From Pseudomonadota bacterium (GTDB lineage: Bacteria > Pseudomonadota > Gammaproteobacteria > Steroidobacterales > Steroidobacteraceae), in NCBI GenBank assembly GCA_021815925.1, contig JAKAZL010000002.1, forward strand, positions 84,529-148,528: DNA of 64,000 nt, written 5' to 3'. Below the pieces are notes generated by a model that did not search any database, was not told where the DNA came from, and was given only the letters and a program-made list of their open reading frames with translations. Positions 48,711-58,411 of the stretch are shown one piece after another. Position 1 is the first letter of the stretch. Each line of letters starts with the position of its first letter. Position numbers and translations under genes: made by a program.

Positions 48711-49424
48711 TCAGCGCGCGCCCGCCGGCATGACGATCGCCGGCAGGCGGACTGATTTCAATACCCCGCGGATGCGATTGAGTTCCGCCGGATCGGTGAG
48801 CGGACCGATCCGCACGCGATGCAGGGTGGTCCGCCCGTCCGGCACCGTGTCGATGTGCGCGATGATTCCGAGGCTGTCGAGCTCGGCGACGATGCGTTGC
48901 GCCTGCGCCGCGTCCCGGTACGAACCGACCTGCAGGATGTAACCGCTGGCGCTGCTGCGTCCCCCGGCGGCCGCTGCTGCGCCGGCGCCGCTCGGGTGCG
49001 GCACGGTGACCTTCAGGTTCGGCAGCATCTGATAGAAATCGTATTGTGACTGCGCCGGCGCCGCCGCGCCCTGCGCGGCCGGGCTGGCGCTGCCCGTGCG
49101 CGCAAGTTGCGGGCCGCTGCCGGCGTGAGCCTCCTTGGCGTGGGTCCGTCCGGGCGGCGCTGCGGGGCCCGGGGAGTGGGCCGGGCGCGCTGCGCGGTGA
49201 TGCGCCGGCGGACCGGAGGGGGGCGGCGCTGCTGCGTCGCTCGTCGCAGTGACTGGCGTGCAGGACGTCGCCGCCGAGCGGTGCGCGTGGCGTATCACCA
49301 GCGCCGTGCCCACGCCGGCGAGCAGCGCGCCGGCGAGAGCCCCGAGGAGAAACTCCTTCAGTCCGGCGGGCGGGCCCGCACGGCGGCCGGCCCCCTTGTA
49401 GTCGCGGGTGGTGAGCTGCGACAT
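48711..49424 (-). CDS. SPOR-domain membrane protein (FtsN-like)
   Basis: Cytoplasmic start, one TM, linker, C-term SGYILQVGSYRDAAQAQRIVAELDSLGIIAHIDTV...RVRIGPL. Confidence 0.9.
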   Translation of the reverse strand: MSQLTTRDYKGAGRRAGPPAGLKEFLLGALAGALLAGVGTALVIRHAHRSAATSCTPVTATSDAAAPPPSGPPAHHRAARPAHSPGPAAPPGRTHAKEAHAGSGPQLARTGSASPAAQGAAAPAQSQYDFYQMLPNLKVTVPHPSGAGAAAAAGGRSSASGYILQVGSYRDAAQAQRIVAELDSLGIIAHIDTVPDGRTTLHRVRIGPLTDPAELNRIRGVLKSVRLPAIVMPAGAR

Positions 49425-49428
49425 CGGC

Positions 49429-51183
49429 TCACATGCTCTCGGGCGCGCTCACGCCGAGCAGGGCGAGCCCGTTGCGCAGCACCTGCTGCATGCCGCTCAC
49501 CAGGGCGAGACGCGCATTGCGGACCTTGGAATCCTCCACGAGGAACTGCTCGGCGTTGTAATACGTGTGCAGCGCGTTGGCGAGCTCCCGCAGGTAGTGC
49601 ACCAACGTATGCGGCGTGCGGTTTACGGCGGCCTGCTCGAGCACCTCCGGGAAACGCGTGACACACGCGAGCGCGGCCTGCTCGTGCGTGCCGGTCAGCA
49701 ACGCGGTGCTCGCCAGACCCTCGGTACGGTCGAACAGCAGGCCGCGGGCCGTCATCTGCTTCAGGACGCTGGCCACACGCGCGTGCGCGTACTGGATGTA
49801 GTACACGGGGTTCTCGTTGGTGCGCGACTTTGCCAGCTCCAGATCGAAGTCGAGCGGCTGATCGTGGCTGCGCATCAGGTAGAAGAGGCGGCAGGCGTCG
49901 CTGCCCACCTCATCGCGCAGCTGGCGCAGCGTCACGAACTGCGCTTCACGCTTGCCCATCGGAATCTTCTCGCCGCCCCGGAACAGGCTGACGAACTGGA
50001 TCAGGATCACCTCCAGGCTCTCGCCCGGCTCGCCCATCGCGCTGAGCCCGGCGCGCACGCGCGCCACGTAGCCGTGGTGGTCCGCGCCCAGCACATCGAT
50101 GAGCCGTTGAAATCCGCGCTCGCGCTTCTCGAGGTGATAGGCGATGTCGGAAGCGAAGTAGGTCTTCTGGCCGTTCTCGCGCACCACGACCCGGTCCTTC
50201 TCGTCGCCGAATTCCGTCGCGCGGAACCAGGTGGCGCCCTGCTCGCGATACAACCGCCCCTCGCGCTCCAGGCGCTCGAGCGCCCGCTCGATCGCTCCGC
50301 TGCGCTCCAGCTCGCGCTCGGAGTACCAGCGATCGAAGCGCACGCCGAACTGCTCGAGGTCCGCGCGGATGTCCACGAGCATCTGCTCCAGCGAGCGCTC
50401 CAGCACGCGCGCGAACACCTGCGGTCCGAGCAGCTCCCGTGCCCGCGCGATCAGCGCATCGATGTAGACCTCCTTGTCGCCTGCCGGGGCATCCGGCGGC
50501 AGACCGGCGAGCACGCGCTCTGCCGGGTGGCGCAGGCTCTCCCCCTCGCTCGCGCGCAGTTGCGCGGCGATCGGCTGCACGTACTCGCCCCGATAGCCGT
50601 TTTCCGGAAACGGCAGCGCTTCGCCGCAGGCCTGCAGGTAGCGTACCCAGACGCTGACGGCGAGGATGTCGACCTGGCGGCCGGCATCGTTGATGTAGTA
50701 CTCACTCGCAACGCTGAAGCCGACGGCCGAGAGGATGTTGGCCAGTGTCGCCCCGTAGGCCGCCTGGCGGCCGTGTCCGACGTGCAGCGGGCCGGTGGGA
50801 TTGGCCGACACGAACTCGAGCAGCACCCGTTCGCCGCGGCCAAGAGCGCTGTGCCCGTAGCGCTCGGCCTGCGCGTGGATCGCGGCGAGTTCCTGCCCGT
50901 ACGCTGCCGGTGACAGAAAGAAATTGATGAACCCGGCGCCGGCGATTTCGGTGCGCTGCACCAGCGGGTTCGCGGGCAGCGCCGCGATGATGCGCTGCGC
51001 CAGCTCGCGCGGATTGCTGCGCGCGGCCTTCGCCAGGCGCAGCGCGATGTTAGTCGCGAAGTCGCCGTGACGCGGATCGCGGCTGCGCTCGACCGTGACG
51101 GTCGCGGCCGCGGGCGGCTCGCTCAGCGACTCCCCGAGGGTGGCGAGGGCGCTGGTGAGGAGTTGCTCGAGTTGCTGCTTCAA
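49429..51183 (-). CDS. argS: Arginyl-tRNA synthetase
   Basis: VLLEFVSANPTGPLHVGHGRQAAYGATLANIL; VLGADHHGYVAR; C-terminal MQQVLRNGLALLGVSAPESM; TTG start inferred. Confidence 0.95.
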   Translation of the reverse strand: MKQQLEQLLTSALATLGESLSEPPAAATVTVERSRDPRHGDFATNIALRLAKAARSNPRELAQRIIAALPANPLVQRTEIAGAGFINFFLSPAAYGQELAAIHAQAERYGHSALGRGERVLLEFVSANPTGPLHVGHGRQAAYGATLANILSAVGFSVASEYYINDAGRQVDILAVSVWVRYLQACGEALPFPENGYRGEYVQPIAAQLRASEGESLRHPAERVLAGLPPDAPAGDKEVYIDALIARARELLGPQVFARVLERSLEQMLVDIRADLEQFGVRFDRWYSERELERSGAIERALERLEREGRLYREQGATWFRATEFGDEKDRVVVRENGQKTYFASDIAYHLEKRERGFQRLIDVLGADHHGYVARVRAGLSAMGEPGESLEVILIQFVSLFRGGEKIPMGKREAQFVTLRQLRDEVGSDACRLFYLMRSHDQPLDFDLELAKSRTNENPVYYIQYAHARVASVLKQMTARGLLFDRTEGLASTALLTGTHEQAALACVTRFPEVLEQAAVNRTPHTLVHYLRELANALHTYYNAEQFLVEDSKVRNARLALVSGMQQVLRNGLALLGVSAPESM

Positions 51184-51226
51184 GGAAATGGGGTCCGAAC
51201 CGGGGGAAACCGTAAATTCTACCCGA

Positions 51227-53419
51227 TTAAAACAGCTCCATCGGATCGACATCGAGCGCCCAGCGGACCCGGCGCGCGCTCGGCAGTTCCTCGAGCCGCG
51301 GCAGCCACGCCTCGAGGAACTGGTGCAGGCCCCCGCGTCCGGGGCTCTCGAGCAGCAACTGCGCGTGGAAGCGGCCGGCGCGCTTGGCCATCGCGGCCGG
51401 CACCGGTCCGAGCAGACGAATGCCGCGTGCGCCGCCCGCGAGCGCCCGTGCGTCGGTGAGGAATTGCAGGGCTGCCTCTGCCGTGCGCGCCGAGTCGCGC
51501 ACGGCGGCGAGGCGGGTGAACGGTGGCCAGGCCGCCTGCTGCCGCTCCGCCAGCGCGGTGCGCGCGAACCCCTCGTAGCCCTCGCCGAGCAGTCCGGTGA
51601 GCAGCGGGTGATCCGGGAATTCGGTCTGGATGAGCACCTCCCCGGGCCGCGTCCCGCGCCCGGCACGGCCGGCAACCTGCACGATCGTCTGCGCGAGTCG
51701 CTCCGGGGCGCGAAAGTCGGTGCTGAACAGCCCCTGGTCCGCGTTGAGCACCACCACCAGCGTCACGTTGGGGAAGTCGTGTCCCTTGGTGACCATCTGG
51801 GTCCCGACCAGGATGCGGCCCTCGCCGGAGACGACGCGCTGCACGGCCGCCTCGAGATCGCCGCGGCGGCGAACCACGTCCCGGTCGAGCCGCACGCACG
51901 GCACGCCGGCAAATCGCTGCGCGAGGGCCTCCTCCAGACGCTCGGTGCCCTGGCCGACCGGCTTGACCGCGAATCCGCACTGCGGGCAGCGCTCGGGCAG
52001 CGGCGCGTGCGCACCGCAGTGATGGCAGCGCAACTCGCGCGCACCGAGGTGCACCGTGAGCCGTGCATCGCAGTCACGGCACGGGGCGATCCAGCCGCAC
52101 GCGGTGCACAGCAGCGTCGGGGCGTACCCGCGCCGGTTGAGAAACACCAGGGCCTGACCGCCGGCGCCGAGATGGCGCTCGATGGCCTGGGCGGCCGGCG
52201 TCGACAGTCCCGCGGTGTGGGCATGGGCGCGCAGGTCGATCAGCGCGATCCGCGGCGGTGCGGCTTCGGCGGCGCGACGGGTGAGCGCGAGGCGCGTGTA
52301 GCGGCCTGCCGCGACGTTGTGCAGCGTCTCCAGCGCTGGCGTGGCCGAGCCGAGCACGACCGGCACCGCCGCGCCCCGCGCGCGCATCACCGCCAGGTCC
52401 CGCGCCGAGTAGCGGAAGCCGCCGTCGTGCTGCTTGTACGAGGCATCGTGCTCCTCGTCGGCGATGATGACGCCCAGGTCGGCTACCGGTGCGAACACCG
52501 CCGAGCGTGTACCGAGCACCACACGCGCGTGACCCGTGAAGGCCGCGCGCCAGGCGAGCAGCCGCTCCGGGTCGGTCAGTCCGGAGTGCAGCACCGCGAG
52601 CGGGACGCCGAAACGTTCGCGGAACCGGCCGACGAGCTGTGGCGTGAGTCCGATCTCCGGTACCAGCACCAGCGCGCCACGGCCGAGGGCCAGGGCCTGC
52701 TCGGTCACCCGCAGGTAGACCTCGGTCTTGCCGCTGCCGGTTACGCCCTGCAGGACGAATGCGTCGAACCGTCCCAGCGAGGCCTGGATACGCTCGGTGG
52801 CCGCGCGCTGCTCCTCGTTGAGCGCGGGGCCGCGGCCCGGCGGCCCGGACTGTGCCGGCGGCGGCCCGCAGGGCACCTGGGCCGACTCGATCCAGCCGCG
52901 CTCCGCGAGCGGCCGGGTGGCGGCCCGCCAGGACTCCCCGAGCTGCTCGCGCAGCTCGGCCGCGGTGCGCTCGGTTCCGAGCAGCGCGGCAAGCAGCGCC
53001 TGACGGCGCGGCGAGCGCTTCGGCTCGCCGGCGAGGTGCGCCGCACGTCCCGCCGGGGTGATGTGCCAGCGCTCCTCCCAGGCGCTCACGCTCGCGCCGA
53101 GCCGCAGCGCCTTCGGCAGCGCCGCCGCCACGACCTCGCCGATGGGATGGTGGTAATAGCCGGCCGCCCACCGCAGCAGCTCGAGCAGCCCCGCATCGAA
53201 CACCGGGCGGTCATCGAGCGGCTGGAGCACCGCTTTGAGCCGCTCCGCGGGCACATCGGTCGTTTCGGCGGTGGCCATGACCACCCCGACCAGCCGCTGG
53301 CGGCCGAAGGGCACGCGCACGCGCATGCCCGGGCGCATCGGATGCCCCGGATTGCGGTAGTCGAACAGCTGGCGCAGGGGCGTCGGCAGCGCGACGCGAA
53401 GGATCGGGGCGGGAGGCAT
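51227..53419 (-). CDS. priA: Primosomal replication protein N' (PriA helicase)
   Basis: LQGVTGSGKTEVYLRV; ADEEHDASYKQ; CTACGWIAPCRDCDARLTVH zinc region. Confidence 0.97.
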   Translation of the reverse strand: MPPAPILRVALPTPLRQLFDYRNPGHPMRPGMRVRVPFGRQRLVGVVMATAETTDVPAERLKAVLQPLDDRPVFDAGLLELLRWAAGYYHHPIGEVVAAALPKALRLGASVSAWEERWHITPAGRAAHLAGEPKRSPRRQALLAALLGTERTAAELREQLGESWRAATRPLAERGWIESAQVPCGPPPAQSGPPGRGPALNEEQRAATERIQASLGRFDAFVLQGVTGSGKTEVYLRVTEQALALGRGALVLVPEIGLTPQLVGRFRERFGVPLAVLHSGLTDPERLLAWRAAFTGHARVVLGTRSAVFAPVADLGVIIADEEHDASYKQHDGGFRYSARDLAVMRARGAAVPVVLGSATPALETLHNVAAGRYTRLALTRRAAEAAPPRIALIDLRAHAHTAGLSTPAAQAIERHLGAGGQALVFLNRRGYAPTLLCTACGWIAPCRDCDARLTVHLGARELRCHHCGAHAPLPERCPQCGFAVKPVGQGTERLEEALAQRFAGVPCVRLDRDVVRRRGDLEAAVQRVVSGEGRILVGTQMVTKGHDFPNVTLVVVLNADQGLFSTDFRAPERLAQTIVQVAGRAGRGTRPGEVLIQTEFPDHPLLTGLLGEGYEGFARTALAERQQAAWPPFTRLAAVRDSARTAEAALQFLTDARALAGGARGIRLLGPVPAAMAKRAGRFHAQLLLESPGRGGLHQFLEAWLPRLEELPSARRVRWALDVDPMELF

Positions 53420-53508
53420 GCGAGGTTATTGAAAAATCAGCGGAAAAATCGGCCGGTCGCGCTCGTCGTCGCCGTCAACCGACACGATGGGGCCGCGTTA
53501 TACGGGCT

Positions 53509-54129
53509 ATGCCAGACTCTGCTACGCTCGCCTCGCCTTATAGCATGCCGGCTGCCTTACGCGGCGACGTGGATCGGTCACCTTCGAATGCTCACACTGC
53601 ACAGCACGCGCTCGGCCAGTTCCTGGCGAGCGTCGAACTGAAGGCATTTCGCATCGCGCAGGCGGCGCTGCGACACGAGGACGACGCGCTCGATGCGGTG
53701 CAGGACGCGATGCTGCAGTTGGCGCGCGCCTACGCCGATCGGCCGGCGGAGGAATGGAAGCCGCTTTTTTACCGGATCCTGGAGAATCGCATCCGCGATC
53801 TGCAGCGGCGGCGCAGCGTGCGCGACCGGGTGATGGCTTGGCTGCCGTTTGCGACCGACGCCGAGGAGGCGAACGACCCGATCGCGATGGCCGAGAGTCC
53901 GGAGCTGCCGGCGCCGCGGCGCCTCGAGCTCGATGAGACGATGGCGGCGTTGCAGCGAGCGCTCACCGCGCTGCCCCGCCGGCAACAGCAGGTGTTCCTG
54001 CTGCGCACCCTGGAGGGTCTGGACGTGGCACAGACCGCGCGGGCCATGGGGTGCTCGCAGGGCAGCGTGAAGACTCACTATTTCCGTGCGCTGCGCGCGC
54101 TGCGCGCGCAGCTGGGTGAGCTGATATGA
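53509..54129 (+). CDS. ECF-type RNA polymerase sigma factor
   Basis: DALDAVQDAMLQLARAYADRPAEEWKPLFYRILENRIRDLQRR; LPRRQQQVFLLRTLEGLDVAQTARAMGCSQGSVKTHYFRALRALR. Confidence 0.92.
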   Translation: MPDSATLASPYSMPAALRGDVDRSPSNAHTAQHALGQFLASVELKAFRIAQAALRHEDDALDAVQDAMLQLARAYADRPAEEWKPLFYRILENRIRDLQRRRSVRDRVMAWLPFATDAEEANDPIAMAESPELPAPRRLELDETMAALQRALTALPRRQQQVFLLRTLEGLDVAQTARAMGCSQGSVKTHYFRALRALRAQLGELI

Positions 54130-54548
54130 GCGCATCCGAAGATCCGGCGTTGTTCGAGCGGCGGCTGCGCGGGCTGCTGCAGCAGCATGCAGATGCCTGC
54201 AGCGGTCGGGTGCGCTCGCGGCTGACCCAGGCTCGCCACGCCGCGCTCGCCCGAGCGGTCGAGGGGCGTAGCCGCACGGGGCGACGTCTTTGGCTGCCGG
54301 CCGCCGGGGTGCTCGCCGCGGCCGCCGTGTGGGCGATGATCCTCGTGCCCCATCGGGCTGCCGAAGCGCCGCCGACGGGCGGTGGCGCGCTCGTGCGGGC
54401 GCAGGACATGGCGCTGCTGACGGATCGGGACGGACTGGCACTGGTCGAGAGCGACGATGGGCAGTTCTACGAGTGGGCGGCCGCGCAGGCGGGCAGCGCG
54501 ACGGGCTCGGCAGCCACCGCTGACGGGTCGGACCAGAATGGCGGCTGA
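54126..54548 (+). CDS. DUF3619-like single-TM protein, candidate anti-sigma-type partner
   Basis: 4-nt overlap with sigma gene; soluble N-term then LWLPAAGVLAAAAVWAMILV TM. Confidence 0.75.
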   Translation: MSASEDPALFERRLRGLLQQHADACSGRVRSRLTQARHAALARAVEGRSRTGRRLWLPAAGVLAAAAVWAMILVPHRAAEAPPTGGGALVRAQDMALLTDRDGLALVESDDGQFYEWAAAQAGSATGSAATADGSDQNGG

Positions 54549-54822
54549 CCGATGCCACGGCGCAACGGCAGCGATGCTCCTGGCCGCGGCGCTCGTGCCA
54601 CCGGTGCGGGCAGCCGCTCCGCCGCCGGCGCGCCAGCCCGTGCAGATGAGCCTGCTGGAGTTTCTCGGCCAGAGCGACCCGACGGGCCATTCATCCCGTG
54701 CCGAGGGCGGACAGTGGCTCTCCTTTCTCTCGGACCTGAACCTCCCGCCGCCGGCACCCGTGAGCGCACCGCCCAAGGCCCCGGCAGGCTCCGCGCCGGC
54801 CAAGCAGAAGGGGCACGGGTGA
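54538..54822 (+). CDS. Hypothetical small secreted protein
   Basis: Signal peptide-like N-term (AAMLLAAALVPPVRAA) and Pro-rich tail; overlaps flanking genes in the operon. Confidence 0.65.
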   Translation: MAADRCHGATAAMLLAAALVPPVRAAAPPPARQPVQMSLLEFLGQSDPTGHSSRAEGGQWLSFLSDLNLPPPAPVSAPPKAPAGSAPAKQKGHG

Positions 54823-55436
54823 TGGCCGGGCGCTGGCGTATCGCGCTGCTCACCGTGCTGCTCGCCGCTGCCCCGGCCTGGGCGGCGGGGCCGCCGGCGC
54901 CCCTTGCCTGGTCCTCGCTCTCGCCGGCCCAGCAGCAGCTGCTCACCCCGCTGCAGAGTCGCTGGGCGAGTTTGCCGCCGGCCCGGCAGCGGGCGCTGGC
55001 GCGCGGCAGCCGGATCTGGCTGCACCTCACCCCCGCCGAGCGGCACAAGGCGCGGCAACGCTTTGCCAAATGGCAGCAGATGTCGCCCCGCCAGCGCGCG
55101 CTGCTGCGTCGCCGCTGGCAGCAGTTCCGGGCGCTGCCGCCGGCGCAGCGCGCCTCGATCCGCCACAGCTTCCGCGCCTTCGAGCGGCTGCCGCCGTGGC
55201 GCCGGGCGATGCTGCGCGAGCGCTGGCACAACGCCACGCCGGCCGAGCGGCACGCGATGATCGAGCGGGTGCAGCGACAGATGATGCGGCGGCAGATGCT
55301 GCGGCGAGAACGGATGATGCAGCGGCGGATGCTGCACCAGCACCTGCTGCCGCGGATCGGACCGCGCTTCGGTCCAGGGCAGGGCCGCCTGGGCGGACTA
55401 CCGTTGCAACGCGGCGGGCGCCCCCCGCTTCGCTAG
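54822..55436 (+). CDS. DUF3106 domain-containing secreted protein
   Basis: Signal peptide MAGRWRIALLTVLLAAAPAWAA; repeated W..L.P.QR/ER units. Confidence 0.85.
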   Translation: MAGRWRIALLTVLLAAAPAWAAGPPAPLAWSSLSPAQQQLLTPLQSRWASLPPARQRALARGSRIWLHLTPAERHKARQRFAKWQQMSPRQRALLRRRWQQFRALPPAQRASIRHSFRAFERLPPWRRAMLRERWHNATPAERHAMIERVQRQMMRRQMLRRERMMQRRMLHQHLLPRIGPRFGPGQGRLGGLPLQRGGRPPLR

Positions 55437-55446
55437 GGCGCGCGCT

Positions 55447-56847
55447 CTAGCCGAGCGCTTTGATGGCCGCGATCAGTTCGGCGCCGGCCTTCTGCGCATC
55501 GCCGTAGAGCATGCGTGTGTTCTCGAGGTAGAACAGCGCGTTTTCGATCCCCGAGAACCCCGCGCCCTTGCCGCGCTTGATGACGATGACGTTGCGGGCG
55601 CGGTCGGCGTTGAGGATCGGCATGCCGTAGATCGGGCTCGACTTGTCGGTGCGGGCCACGGGATTGACCACGTCGTTGGCGCCGATGATGAGCGCGACGT
55701 CGGCGGTCTCGAACTCGCCGTTGATTTCATCGAGATCGCCGATGAGGTCGTAGGGTACGCCGGCCTCGGCGAGCAGTACGTTCATGTGTCCGGGCATGCG
55801 CCCGGCGACCGGGTGAATGGCGAAGCGCACCGTGACGCCGCGCTCGATCAGCAGCTGGCACAGCTCCCAGATCTTGTGCTGGGCCTGTGCGACCGCCATG
55901 CCGTAGCCGGGAACGACGATGACCTTCTGCGCGAAGGCCAGCATCACCCCGACGTCGGAGGCCTCGATGGGCTTGAGGCTGCCGGTGACCTCGCCCGTGG
56001 CCTCCCCGCCGCTCTCGCCGAAGCCGGAGAACAGCACGTTGCCGAGCGAGCGGTTCATGGCCCTGGCCATCAGCTGCGTGAGCAGCGTGCCCGCCGAGCC
56101 GACCACCGTGCCGGCGATGATCATCGCGGCGTTGTGCAGGGCAAAGCCCTCGAAGCCGACCGCGAGCCCGGTGAGCGCGTTGTAGAGCGAAATTACGACC
56201 GGCATGTCTGCCCCGCCGATCGGCAGCGTCATGGCGAGGCCCAGCAGCAGCGCGAAGACGAGCAGCCCGGTGACGTAGGTCGGCGAGCCTCCCGGATGCG
56301 CCACCTCGAACACCCCGTGCAGCAGTGCTGCCGCCAGCAGCAGCAGGCTCACGATCTGCTGGCCCCGGAATCGGATGCTGCGCTTGATCAGTCCCTGCAG
56401 TTTCGCGAACGCGATGGCGCTGCCGCTGAAGGAGACCGCGCCGATCAGCCCGCCGGCCACCGCGAGCGTCGTGGTGACTGCGCTTCCGCCGCCGCTACGG
56501 TACAGCTCCACCGCCGCGATCGAGGCCGCCGCGCCGCCGCCCATGCCGTTGTAGAGCGCGATCATCTGCGGCATGTTGGTCATCGCGACGCGCTTGCCGC
56601 TCCACCAGGCGAGCACCGCGCCGATCAGGATCGCCGCGCCGATCAGCGGGTAGTTGCTCATGTCCGGATAGGCGAAGGTCACCAGCGTCGCCACCAGCAT
56701 GCCGGCGCCGGCCCATACGATGCCGCTGCGGGCGGTCACCGGGGAGCTCATGCGCTTCAGCCCGGTGATGAACAGGACGGCGGTGAGGAAGTAGCTCGCC
56801 TGGATCAGCGAGCTCGCGCTCCACAGCGCGGCGGAGGCGGTCGGCAT
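55447..56847 (-). CDS. pntB: NAD(P) transhydrogenase subunit beta
   Basis: GYGMAVAQAQHKIWELCQLLIERGVTVRFAIHPVAGRMPGHMNVLLAEAGVPYD; GANDVVNPVAR. Confidence 0.97.
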   Translation of the reverse strand: MPTASAALWSASSLIQASYFLTAVLFITGLKRMSSPVTARSGIVWAGAGMLVATLVTFAYPDMSNYPLIGAAILIGAVLAWWSGKRVAMTNMPQMIALYNGMGGGAAASIAAVELYRSGGGSAVTTTLAVAGGLIGAVSFSGSAIAFAKLQGLIKRSIRFRGQQIVSLLLLAAALLHGVFEVAHPGGSPTYVTGLLVFALLLGLAMTLPIGGADMPVVISLYNALTGLAVGFEGFALHNAAMIIAGTVVGSAGTLLTQLMARAMNRSLGNVLFSGFGESGGEATGEVTGSLKPIEASDVGVMLAFAQKVIVVPGYGMAVAQAQHKIWELCQLLIERGVTVRFAIHPVAGRMPGHMNVLLAEAGVPYDLIGDLDEINGEFETADVALIIGANDVVNPVARTDKSSPIYGMPILNADRARNVIVIKRGKGAGFSGIENALFYLENTRMLYGDAQKAGAELIAAIKALG

Positions 56848-57153
56848 CTAGCGCTCCTCGCGAGCGCCGCCGCGCGTCTTGCTCGACTTGAACATCTCGA
56901 GCATGCGCTCGGTGACGACGTAGCCGCCGACGGCATTGCCCGCCGCGAGCAGTACGCCGATGAAGCCGATGGTCTTCTCGAGCGGGGTGTGCGCATTGCC
57001 GAGCGCGACCATGGCGCCCACCAGCACGATGCCGTGCACGAAATTCGAGCCCGACATCAGTGGCGTGTGCAGGATCACCGGCACACGGGAGATCACCTCG
57101 TAGCCGGTGAAGGCGGCGAGCATGAAGATATAAAGCGCAACGATTCCGGTCAT
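56848..57153 (-). CDS. pntAB: NAD(P) transhydrogenase subunit alpha, membrane part
   Basis: FTGYEVISRVPVILHTPLMSGSNFVHGIVLVGAMVAL. Confidence 0.94.
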   Translation of the reverse strand: MTGIVALYIFMLAAFTGYEVISRVPVILHTPLMSGSNFVHGIVLVGAMVALGNAHTPLEKTIGFIGVLLAAGNAVGGYVVTERMLEMFKSSKTRGGAREER

Positions 57154-57172
57154 GGCCGTTCCCCCGCGTGCC

Positions 57173-58294
57173 TCAGCCCGATACTGCCTGACGTGTCGGT
57201 TCGTGACGGATCTCGCCACCGTGCGTCAGGCACGCCCGGGCGAAGACTTCATCGTCCCAATCGATGGTGAACTCGCCCTGCTTGAGCGCCGGCGAGAGGA
57301 AATTCAGCAGGTTGCGCGCGTACATCTCACTGGCGTTGTAGGCGAGTTCGGCCGGCAGATTCACCGGGCCGAGCACCTGCACGCCCTGGTGGAGGACCGT
57401 TTCCCCGGCGCGGGTCAGCTCGCAGTTGCCGCCCTGCTCGGCGGCGGTGTCGACGATGACCGAGCCCGGCCGCATGCGCTCGACGACCCCGCGCAGAATG
57501 ATCTTCGGCGCCGGCCGGCCGGGCACCGCCGCGGTGCTGATCACCGCATCGGCGGCGGCGATGCGCGCATCGAGCACTTCCTGCTGCTTGTGCTTCTCCT
57601 CCGGGGTGAGCTCGCGTGCGTACCCGCCGGCGCCTTCGGCGCTGACACCGGTATCGACGAAGCGGGCCCCGAGGGAGCGGACCTGCTCGCGCGTCGCGCC
57701 GCGCACGTCGTATGCCTCCACGACCGCGCCGAGCCGCTTGGCCGTGGCGATCGCCTGCAGCCCGGCCACGCCGGCGCCGATGACCAGCACCTGGGCCGGG
57801 CGGATGGTGCCCGCCGCGGTGGTGAGCATGGGCAGGAACTTCTGCAGGTGGCTGGCGGCCAGCAGCACCGCCTTGTAGCCGGCGATCGAGGCCTGCGAGG
57901 ACAACGCATCCATCGACTGGGCGCGCGAGATCCGCGGCACCAGTTCCATGGCGAAGCTGGTGATGCCCCGCGCCTTCAGCCTCAGCACTTCGTCCCGCCG
58001 CGCGTACGGCTGCAGGAACCCGGCGAGCACCGTACCCGCCTTGAGCTGATCGATCTGTGCGACGGTGAGCGGCTGGACCGTGAGCAGCACCTGCGCGCGC
58101 GCGAGTACACCCGCGGCATCGGTCCACTCGACTCCCCGGTAGGCCGAATCGGGGAACTGGGCGCGCTCGCCGGCGCCGCGCTCGAGCAGGATGCCGGCGC
58201 CCGCCCGGACGAATTTCTCGGCCACTTCAGGCACCAGGCTGACGCGCGTCTCGCGCGCGGCGCTCTCGCGCAGCGCGCCGATTGTGATTGGCAT
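57173..58294 (-). CDS. pntAA: NAD(P) transhydrogenase subunit alpha, NAD-binding part
   Basis: MPITIGALRESAARETRVSLVPEVAEKFVRAGAGILLERGAG; VLVIGAGVAGLQAIATAKRLGAVVEAYDVR. Confidence 0.95.
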   Translation of the reverse strand: MPITIGALRESAARETRVSLVPEVAEKFVRAGAGILLERGAGERAQFPDSAYRGVEWTDAAGVLARAQVLLTVQPLTVAQIDQLKAGTVLAGFLQPYARRDEVLRLKARGITSFAMELVPRISRAQSMDALSSQASIAGYKAVLLAASHLQKFLPMLTTAAGTIRPAQVLVIGAGVAGLQAIATAKRLGAVVEAYDVRGATREQVRSLGARFVDTGVSAEGAGGYARELTPEEKHKQQEVLDARIAAADAVISTAAVPGRPAPKIILRGVVERMRPGSVIVDTAAEQGGNCELTRAGETVLHQGVQVLGPVNLPAELAYNASEMYARNLLNFLSPALKQGEFTIDWDDEVFARACLTHGGEIRHEPTRQAVSG

Positions 58295-58411
58295 TGATCG
58301 CCCTTTCAGAGCGGCGTCCGCCCCGGACACCGGTTCCCCGTCTTTTTGCAGTCTACCCTACACGTTGTCACGTTGAACTCAAGCACATTCTTGCCTTATC
58401 TTAAACCCGTC

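Noticed and set aside
51095-53641. 848-aa plus-strand ORF antisense to argS/priA
   Set aside because: Antisense to well-identified priA; no coherent domain
55447-58294. Split pntA as possible gene disruption
   Set aside because: Two-part alpha subunit (pntAA/pntAB) plus pntB is a normal bacterial arrangement
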